A DNA stretch of 10,107 nt from an uncultured Collinsella sp. Its GTDB lineage: Bacteria; Actinomycetota; Coriobacteriia; Coriobacteriales; Coriobacteriaceae. Within the stretch, counting starts at the first letter, position 1; every line of letters starts with the position of its first letter. Positions 1 through 4,997 of this stretch are shown here, in pieces. A model generated the notes under the pieces. It was not told the origin of the DNA and did no database searches. It worked only from the letters and a program-made list of their open reading frames with translations. The position numbers and the translations under genes were made by a program. The stretch covers positions 1 to 10,107 of the forward strand of contig USHS01000029.1 in assembly GCA_900554585.1 (NCBI GenBank). The letters run 5' to 3'.

Positions 1-23
1 CACTGGGTCAGGCCGACCCAGTG
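1..23. repeat. Perfect 9-bp inverted repeat at the window edge
   Basis: Arms CACTGGGTC (1-9) and GACCCAGTG (15-23) enclose a 5-nt loop. A short TTTT follows at 29-32 after six bases, so this may be the terminator of a gene to the left of the window, but the T-run is weak and displaced. The arms may extend beyond position 1, which cannot be seen. Confidence 0.5.
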
Positions 24-169
24 ATCCGTTTTCCTCCGTCCCCAAGGGATCATTTTTGCCTGCTCACACCGGGCTCGTCCTTTACTTTACCGAGATAAAG
101 TGAACGTGCAGATTCGTAACCCACTCGCAACCGTTCTATGGCACGATATTGAACGAATGTATGCTATGC

Positions 170-186
170 GCCCAAATCTTTTGGGC
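170..186 (+). promoter_or_regulatory. Leader hairpin just upstream of the hydratase ribosome binding site
   Basis: GCCCAAA (170-176) and TTTGGGC (180-186) form a perfect 7-bp stem with a 3-nt loop. A GGGAG ribosome-binding-site match follows at 192-196, five nt before ATG 202. The hairpin lies inside the possible longer reading frame that begins with GTG at 100, and it supports treating 100-201 as untranslated leader. A role in translation control is inference. Confidence 0.45.
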
Positions 187-201
187 AGAGTGGGAGACAG
201 T

Positions 202-2502
202 ATGGTCAAGCTGTACGAGGACGGCATCTACCTGCGCGGCGGCAGCGAGGTTGTGCCTGCGGCCGAGGCTGCCGAGCGCGGTATTACGCAGACGCCCGAG
301 GATGCCAAGCGCGGCACCATCGCGTATTCGATCCTCCAGGCACACAATACATCCGGAGACCCCGAGGCGCTCAAGATTCGCTTCGATGCTATGGCGAGCC
401 ACGACATCACCTTTGTCGGCATCATCCAGACGGCGCGCGCCTCGGGCATGGAACAGTTCCCGCTGCCTTACGTGCTCACCAACTGCCATAACTCGCTGTG
501 CGCCGTGGGCGGTACCATCAACGAGGACGACCACGTCTTTGGTCTCTCGGCTGCCAAGAAGTACGGTGGCATCTTCGTTCCGCCGCACATCGCCGTCATC
601 CACTCCTTTATGCGTGAGAACTTCGCCGGCTGCGGCAAGATGATCCTGGGCTCCGACTCGCACACCCGCTACGGCGCCCTGGGCACCATGGCCGTGGGCG
701 AGGGCGGCGGCGAGCTGGCAAAGCAGCTGCTGCGCGACACCTACGATGTCGCCTATCCCGGCGTCGTTGCCATCTACCTCACGGGCGCCCCGCGTCCCGG
801 CGTCGGCCCGCATGACGTGGCGCTCGCCATCATCCGTGCCGTCTTTGCCAAGGGCTACGTCAAGAACAAGGTCATGGAGTTCGTGGGCCCGGTTATCGCG
901 AGCATGACGACCGACTACCGCAACGGCATCGACGTCATGACCACCGAGACCACCTGCCTGTCGAGCATCTGGGCCACCGACGAGGACACGCACGCGTTTT
1001 TGACCATGCACGGCCGCGGCGACGACTACCGCGAGCTCAAGCCCGCCGATGTCGCCTACTACGACGGCTGCGTCGAGGTTGACCTGTCGAGCATCAAGCC
1101 CATGATCGCGCTGCCGTTCCATCCTTCCAACGGCTTTGAGATCGACGAGCTCAACGAGAACCTCGAGGACATCCTGCATGAGGTCGAGCTCGAGGCTGCC
1201 AAGATCGGCGAGGGCAAGACGCACTTTAGCCTGCTCGACAAGATTGTCGACGGCAAGCTGCACGTGCAACAGGGCGTTATCGCCGGCTGCTCGGGCGGCA
1301 ACTACGACTCCGTGGTCCAGGCTGCCCGCGTGCTCAAGGGCGCCAACACCGGCTGCGGCGAGTTCTCGCTGTCGGTCTACCCCACGAGCCAGCCCGTGGC
1401 ACTCGAGCTTACACGCCGCGGCTACATCTACGACCTTATGGAGGCCGGCGCGATTGTGCGCACGGCATTCTGCGGCCCATGCTTTGGCGCCGGCGACACG
1501 CCCGCCAACAACGGCCTTTCGATCCGCCACACCACGCGCAATTTCCCCAACCGCGAGGGTTCCAAGCCGGGCAATGGCCAGCTGAGCGCCGTGGCCCTGA
1601 TGGACGCCCGCTCCATTGCGGCGACGGCCGCCAACGGCGGCGTCCTGACGCCGGCGACCGACCTGCCCGAGGAGACTTGGGACGAGGCCTGCGAGTACAC
1701 CTTTGACGACGCGCCGTACAAGAAGCGCGTGTACTGGGGCTTTGGCAAGGCGGAGCCTGCCGACGAGCTGGTCGAGGGCCCCAACATCAAGCCGTGGCCC
1801 GCGATGGAGCCCCTCGGCGATGATATCCTGCTCAAGGTGTGCTCCAAGATCATGGACCCAGTCACTACGACCGACGAGCTCATTCCCTCGGGCGAGACGA
1901 GTTCCTTCCGCTCCAACCCGTTGGGCTTGGCCGAGTTTACGCTGAGCCGCCGCGATCCGGCCTACGTCGGTCGTTCCAAGGAGGTCGACGCCGTGGAGAA
2001 GCGCCGCGTGGCCGGCGAGGCCGCAGGCGACTTGGCGGCACTCGATGCCGAGCTTGCCGGCGTGTTTGAGGCGCTGGCCGGCGCGGGTGTCGCGGCAGAC
2101 GCCAAGGCGACCGAGTACGGCTCCATGCTCTATGCCAAGAAGCCAGGTGACGGTTCTGCCCGCGAGCAGGCCGCGAGCTGCCAGCGCGTAATTGGCGGCC
2201 TGGCCAACATCGTTCACGAGTACGCCACCAAGCGCTATCGCTCCAACGTGATGAACTGGGGCATGGTGCCCTTCCAGATGGAGGCCGAGCCCAACTTTGA
2301 GGTGGGCGACTACGTCTTTGTGCCGGGTATCCGCGCCGCGCTCGATGGCGATCTAAAGGACATCGCCGCCTACGTGGTGCGCGCCGATGGCACGGTCGAG
2401 CAGATTGAGCTCTACATTGCCGATATGACGGCAGAGGAGCGTGCCATCGTCAAGGCCGGCTGCCTGATCAACTACAACAAGTTCAAGGCCGCTGCCGAGT
2501 AA
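202..2502 (+). CDS. Aconitase-superfamily hydratase (YbhJ-like)
   Basis: A 766-residue cytoplasmic [4Fe-4S] hydro-lyase-type protein; its substrate is unknown. Numbered from ATG 202, the aconitase signature GSDSHT is at 150-155. The three expected cluster ligands are C363 (GCSGG) and C424/C427 (FCGPC). A swivel-domain motif GSARE at 651-655 matches the GSSRE substrate-binding loop of aconitases. Length fits the YbhJ-type hydratase branch (about 750 residues) better than AcnA or AcnB, which are longer, or two-subunit isopropylmalate isomerase. The frame is open back to GTG 100 (800 residues). I prefer ATG 202 because GGGAG lies 5 nt upstream, because 100-201 holds a hairpin, and because codons there (CGA, CTA, AGA, GGA) are unlike the strongly GC-biased codons that follow. 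It appears to be a single-gene unit. Acting as the housekeeping aconitase is possible but less likely. Confidence 0.88.
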   Translation: MVKLYEDGIYLRGGSEVVPAAEAAERGITQTPEDAKRGTIAYSILQAHNTSGDPEALKIRFDAMASHDITFVGIIQTARASGMEQFPLPYVLTNCHNSLCAVGGTINEDDHVFGLSAAKKYGGIFVPPHIAVIHSFMRENFAGCGKMILGSDSHTRYGALGTMAVGEGGGELAKQLLRDTYDVAYPGVVAIYLTGAPRPGVGPHDVALAIIRAVFAKGYVKNKVMEFVGPVIASMTTDYRNGIDVMTTETTCLSSIWATDEDTHAFLTMHGRGDDYRELKPADVAYYDGCVEVDLSSIKPMIALPFHPSNGFEIDELNENLEDILHEVELEAAKIGEGKTHFSLLDKIVDGKLHVQQGVIAGCSGGNYDSVVQAARVLKGANTGCGEFSLSVYPTSQPVALELTRRGYIYDLMEAGAIVRTAFCGPCFGAGDTPANNGLSIRHTTRNFPNREGSKPGNGQLSAVALMDARSIAATAANGGVLTPATDLPEETWDEACEYTFDDAPYKKRVYWGFGKAEPADELVEGPNIKPWPAMEPLGDDILLKVCSKIMDPVTTTDELIPSGETSSFRSNPLGLAEFTLSRRDPAYVGRSKEVDAVEKRRVAGEAAGDLAALDAELAGVFEALAGAGVAADAKATEYGSMLYAKKPGDGSAREQAASCQRVIGGLANIVHEYATKRYRSNVMNWGMVPFQMEAEPNFEVGDYVFVPGIRAALDGDLKDIAAYVVRADGTVEQIELYIADMTAEERAIVKAGCLINYNKFKAAAE

Positions 2503-2517
2503 CGCACTTAATTGTCC

Positions 2518-2591
2518 GCCCGGGGCTTACCCTTTCCCGCCCGCTCACGCGCTTCGCGAGGGTCGCGTTCGGGAAAGGGTAAGCCCCGGGC
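2518..2591. repeat. Long perfect palindrome (22-bp arms) after the hydratase gene
   Basis: Arms at 2518-2539 and 2570-2591 are exact reverse complements over 22 nt, beginning GCCCGGGGCTTACCC. The 30-nt loop carries its own small CGCG-CTT-CGCG hairpin at 2548-2558. No T-run follows, so it is not a textbook intrinsic terminator. It begins 15 nt past the stop codon and may be a repeat-type palindromic element or an mRNA 3'-end stabiliser. Confidence 0.75.
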
Positions 2592-2648
2592 TACATTTCT
2601 GCGTTCTCGTTGGGTCTTGAGGGACGCTAATAAATAGACTTGCTTGAT

Positions 2649-2679
2649 GCTGCCTCTGTTAATGGGGCGGCTTCTTTTT
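2649..2679 (+). terminator. Probable rho-independent terminator for the hydratase
   Basis: An 8-bp stem GCTGCCTC (2649-2656) with GGGGCGGC (2664-2671), including two G-U pairs, has a 7-nt loop and is followed by TTCTTTTT (2672-2679). It lies about 150 nt after the hydratase stop on the same strand, with no gene between. Confidence 0.55.
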
Positions 2680-2686
2680 GTCGAAA

Positions 2687-2721
2687 ACCGCCACAAAGGG
2701 GACAGGCACCTTTGTGGCGGT
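2687..2721 (-). repeat. 35-bp palindrome family 1, copy 1
   Basis: 13-bp arms (2687-2699 and 2709-2721) flank a 9-nt loop GGACAGGCA, the exact reverse complement of the loop in the copies at 3755 and 4559, so this copy is inverted. The G2690-C2718 pair replaces the A-T pair of the other copies, a compensated change. The flank CGAAAACC is shared with the 3755 copy. Confidence 0.8.
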
Positions 2722-2730
2722 CCGCGGTTT

Positions 2731-2867
2731 GTCTCGTTCTGTAATAGGTAGACCCTTATTTGCCGAGTAGTTGTTACAGATCTAGATAAACGGGCACTGC
2801 TGAACAATTCATCTCGATCTGTAACATCTGGACCCAAAAACGGCCGCTAGATGTTACAGATTGAGAT
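2731..2867. repeat. 57-bp palindrome family 2, two tandem units
   Basis: Units at 2731-2787 and 2811-2867, each 19-nt arm, 19-nt loop, 19-nt arm, are separated by a 23-nt spacer. The second unit is almost perfect: left arm ATCTCGATCTGTAACATCT, right arm 2849-2867, one G-U pair. The first is degraded. The stretch 2758-2867 closely repeats 4711-4820 in the same orientation, including the spacer (AAACGGGC then GCTGAACAATTC). Confidence 0.8.
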
Positions 2868-2887
2868 GGTGAACGCCGGGGCCGAAG

Positions 2888-2922
2888 ATCACCACAAAGG
2901 CTCCTGTCTCTTTTGTGGTGGT
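2888..2922 (+). repeat. 35-bp palindrome family 1, copy 2 (diverged)
   Basis: Same 13+9+13 geometry as the other copies: arms 2888-2900 and 2910-2922, loop CTCCTGTCT. It differs by several bases, yet every changed position still pairs as Watson-Crick or G-U. It lies 54 nt past the stop of the minus-strand gene ending at 2976, where it could help end that transcript. Confidence 0.65.
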
Positions 2923-2975
2923 GGGGGCGAGCTCGATGTTGCCGTGCTCGTTGAACGACATTCTAATGAGCGTCT

Positions 2976-3644
2976 CTACAGGATTTCATCTGGGCTGGCG
3001 GGCTTGGTTGTTTTGGGGATGCCGAGTTTGGATGACGCGAAATCGTCAACATTGTCCTTGATTCCGTCTTTGGTGTAGACAGTGACCATATAGGTGCTGT
3101 GTCCGAATTCGCCCTTGTCGCGTGTTGCCCAGGCATCCCAGTAGGCGGCCCCGTTTCGCCCTTTGATTTTTCCGACACGGCGGAGTTCTGTTCGCTTTAA
3201 TTTCTGGTTGCTATAGATGGTTCGACCGGCCTCCTCGGTGAGCCCGCACTGTCCAAGCATCTTGTCGAGGACTTGGTTCATGTGGCGCTCATCGGTGTTT
3301 GGTGCGTAGTCGTAGGCGAGGGTGATGGAGTCGAGTGGCTGGTCGTCGATTAGATAGTTTAGCGCCTGAGGTTCAAGGCAGAAATAGGGGGAGCATCCGT
3401 CGACCTTGCCGAGCAACGGTAACTTGGACTGCCAACTTCCGGTGGGAATTGCATATTCGTAGAACACGCCACGGCAGACAAAGGAGAGCGAGGTGGCGCG
3501 CGAACCGGCGTCGATCATCCCGCAAAGATCGAAGGGCGAGGCGATACCAAAAGAAAAGGGCGTGATGACGATAAGGAAGAGCATCACGATGGGTATGGCG
3601 AGAATGGCGATGACGTTGCGACCGGTGGAATGAGACGGCTTCAT
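2976..3644 (-). CDS. Hypothetical membrane-anchored protein, cysteine-containing outer domain
   Basis: A protein of 222 residues that I do not recognise. The start is ATG at 3644 because its upstream sequence on this strand has GAGGAG (3650-3655) five nt away; an in-frame ATG at 3662 has no comparable site. Residues about 8-34 form a hydrophobic segment preceded by a short basic tail, suggesting an uncleaved signal anchor with the rest outside the cell. The outer domain has cysteines at 41, 57, 84, 89 and 133 (numbered from ATG 3644), consistent with disulfides, and ends in a lysine-rich stretch and a proline-containing tail. It diverges from the gene at 3840, and the two proteins share topology, size and a short local pattern ending in GQC. 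The A/T-richer codons differ from the flanking hydratase and clpB genes. No enzyme motif is visible. Confidence 0.72.
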   Translation of the reverse strand: MKPSHSTGRNVIAILAIPIVMLFLIVITPFSFGIASPFDLCGMIDAGSRATSLSFVCRGVFYEYAIPTGSWQSKLPLLGKVDGCSPYFCLEPQALNYLIDDQPLDSITLAYDYAPNTDERHMNQVLDKMLGQCGLTEEAGRTIYSNQKLKRTELRRVGKIKGRNGAAYWDAWATRDKGEFGHSTYMVTVYTKDGIKDNVDDFASSKLGIPKTTKPASPDEIL

Positions 3645-3754
3645 ATGCGCTCCTCGAGACAAAGAGCTGTTGAGGATAGGCAGAAATGGATATGTTCAGA
3701 GAACAATTCAAGTTTAATCTCATGGCGCGAGATGGTCGACCGTTAGCGTCGAAA

Positions 3755-3789
3755 ACCACCACAAAGGTGCCTGTCCCCTTTGTGGTGGT
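3755..3789 (+). repeat. 35-bp palindrome family 1, copy 3, between divergent genes
   Basis: Perfect 13-bp arms ACCACCACAAAGG (3755-3767) and its complement (3777-3789) with loop TGCCTGTCC. It lies between the divergent starts, 111 nt upstream of the minus-strand ATG and about 50-90 nt upstream of the plus-strand start. Any regulatory effect on the pair is inference. Confidence 0.8.
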
Positions 3790-3839
3790 GAGGAGCGCGC
3801 GGCTTCTTTTGGTAATAGTGTTAGCTGGCGGTATCATTA

Positions 3840-4550
3840 GTGCAGGTGGCGAAGGTTTGCATTGTGGGGTGTTTTGCCGTGAGCCGTTCTGCCCGTATTG
3901 GATTGATTGTCTTGGCGCTTGCGATCGCTGTGGTTGGCGCGGGCGCTGTCGGTATGGCATTTCTACCTGCTGCGGTGACGGAGCCGGTGGTCAAGCCTGT
4001 GACTCAATCTGTCGAACTTCTGACCGGCGACGACAAACCCGAGACCATTACCGTTGATTTTGATGAGCAGCCGGCTGTGCTGGGTATTAGCAATTATCCG
4101 CGCATTCAGCTTGGGGCCATGCGCTATACCACGGATACAAGCCTGATCGATAGGGCGTCCGAGCTACTCAAGGGCAAAACATTTAAGCGTTGGTACGGAT
4201 ATGCGTCCTATCGGGCAAAAGCGAACGACATGGTTGGCGGATGCCACTCTTCCATCGAGCTGGACACTGCAAACGGCGCAAAGTTATGTGATGTCTCGTA
4301 CGATCCGGGCTACGAGGGCAATGAGGGGCCGGGTATCTACATCTTGGACGGCAATGTCGCCTATGTCATGGAGGGCAACCAGACCGAGCTCAACGATTTT
4401 ATGGGTCAGTGCATTCAGGATGCCTATGAACAGACCTGCTTGCCCGACCCGCAGGCTGCACGCGATAGTGGGTCTGCCCGTACATGGTTGTTCGAGGATG
4501 AGATGTCCTGGAACGCCGAATCGGGAAGCACGGGTTCGGCGAAGGAGTAG
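3840..4550 (+). CDS. Hypothetical membrane-anchored protein, four-cysteine outer domain
   Basis: An unrecognised protein of up to 236 residues. Starts are uncertain: GTG 3840 is the first available, GTG 3864 has GAAGG nine nt upstream, and GTG 3879 gives the natural-looking N-terminus MSRSARIG. No ATG fits. Residues about 20-42 (from GTG 3840) are a hydrophobic segment after a short basic stretch, so the rest is probably exported and tethered. The outer domain has cysteines at 135, 150, 191 and 200, possibly two disulfides, aromatic and glycine-rich strands near 115-180, and an acidic Ser/Gly tail with no membrane segment. It is divergently arranged with the gene at 2976-3644 and followed nine bases later by a family 1 hairpin with TTTT. 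Codon use is less GC-biased than in clpB. I infer an envelope role only. Confidence 0.68.
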   Translation: MQVAKVCIVGCFAVSRSARIGLIVLALAIAVVGAGAVGMAFLPAAVTEPVVKPVTQSVELLTGDDKPETITVDFDEQPAVLGISNYPRIQLGAMRYTTDTSLIDRASELLKGKTFKRWYGYASYRAKANDMVGGCHSSIELDTANGAKLCDVSYDPGYEGNEGPGIYILDGNVAYVMEGNQTELNDFMGQCIQDAYEQTCLPDPQAARDSGSARTWLFEDEMSWNAESGSTGSAKE

Positions 4551-4558
4551 AGACCGCG

Positions 4559-4593
4559 ACCACCACAAAGGTGCCTGTCCTCTTTGTGGTGGT
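4559..4593 (+). repeat. 35-bp palindrome family 1, copy 4, possible terminator
   Basis: Arms 4559-4571 and 4581-4593 (one G-U pair at 4571/4581) with loop TGCCTGTCC. The right arm runs into TTTT (4593-4596), so this copy could act as an intrinsic terminator for the gene ending at 4550. A family 2 unit starts after a 9-nt gap, the same gap as after copy 1. Confidence 0.75.
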
Positions 4594-4602
4594 TTTCGGT
4601 CT

Positions 4603-4820
4603 GTCTCGATCTGTAACATCTTGGCCGCTAAAAGTGGGCCTGGTGTTACAGATTTAGTTTTTTGATCCGGGTGTTTTCTGTTCGTCTCGATTTGTAACAG
4701 ATAGAGCTCTATTTGCTGACCAGATGTTACAGATTTAGATAAACGGGCGCCGCTGAACAATTCGTCTCGATCTGTAACATCTAGAGCCATAAACAGCCGC
4801 TAGATGTTACAGATTGAGAT
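4603..4820. repeat. 57-bp palindrome family 2, three tandem units
   Basis: Units at 4603-4659, 4684-4740 and 4764-4820 have spacers of 24 and 23 nt, giving a pitch of about 80 bp. The last is the cleanest: arm GTCTCGATCTGTAACATCT (4764-4782) and right arm 4802-4820. The core of each arm is the near-palindrome TGTAACA/TGTTACA. No protein-coding frame runs through the array. Confidence 0.82.
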
Positions 4821-4883
4821 AGTAAGGGGACGAGGCCGCAGTGGGTGAGCGTGCCTGCCCCCTATCTCTTAATCACTCAGAAA

Positions 4884-4919
4884 ATCTTATATATAGAGAC
4901 TTAGATTTGTGTATAAGAT
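4884..4919 (+). promoter_or_regulatory. Candidate clpB promoter and operator
   Basis: A perfect 8-bp inverted repeat, ATCTTATA (4884-4891) and TATAAGAT (4912-4919), is separated by 20 nt in an AT-rich patch. TATAAG at 4912-4917 is a plausible -10 element; no good -35 is seen. It lies about 80 nt before the clpB start. The sequence is neither the HspR HAIR (CTTGAGT-N7-ACTCAAG) nor the HrcA CIRCE operator. Confidence 0.4.
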
Positions 4920-4958
4920 CGCGCAAAGCTGGCAACAATACTTCTCGAACAACGTGAA

Positions 4959-4976
4959 GCCGCCCCGTAGGGCGGC
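4959..4976 (+). promoter_or_regulatory. GC-rich hairpin in the clpB 5' leader
   Basis: GCCGCCC (4959-4965) and GGGCGGC (4970-4976) form a perfect 7-bp stem with a CGTA loop. The ribosome binding site AGAGAGGTG follows directly, ahead of ATG 4998. There is no T-run, so termination is unlikely. It could shape translation or mRNA stability. Confidence 0.4.
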
Positions 4977-4997
4977 CGCCCCAAGAGAGGTGATTCC

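Noticed and set aside
136..2217. Long antisense open frame (about 690 codons) across the hydratase gene
   Set aside because: Opposite-strand frames stay open because of the GC-rich codon bias. The translation is Leu/Val/Ala/His/Arg-rich without motifs, while the sense protein has all aconitase signatures.
3686..4057. Separate 123-residue gene overlapping the 3840 gene
   Set aside because: After the first 60 codons it becomes cysteine- and arginine-rich, out of frame with the better-supported gene. Kept only as a possible remnant in the findings.
2731..4820. CRISPR array reading of the regular 57-bp repeats
   Set aside because: Units are long inverted repeats with degraded arms, the spacers are alike rather than unique, the array is broken by two genes, and no cas gene is present.
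4825..4863. AGGGG...CCCCT imperfect inverted repeat as another family 1 copy
   Set aside because: It recalls the GGGGAC/GTGCCTG wording of family 1 but lacks the CCACAAAGG arms and the 13+9+13 geometry; too degraded to call.
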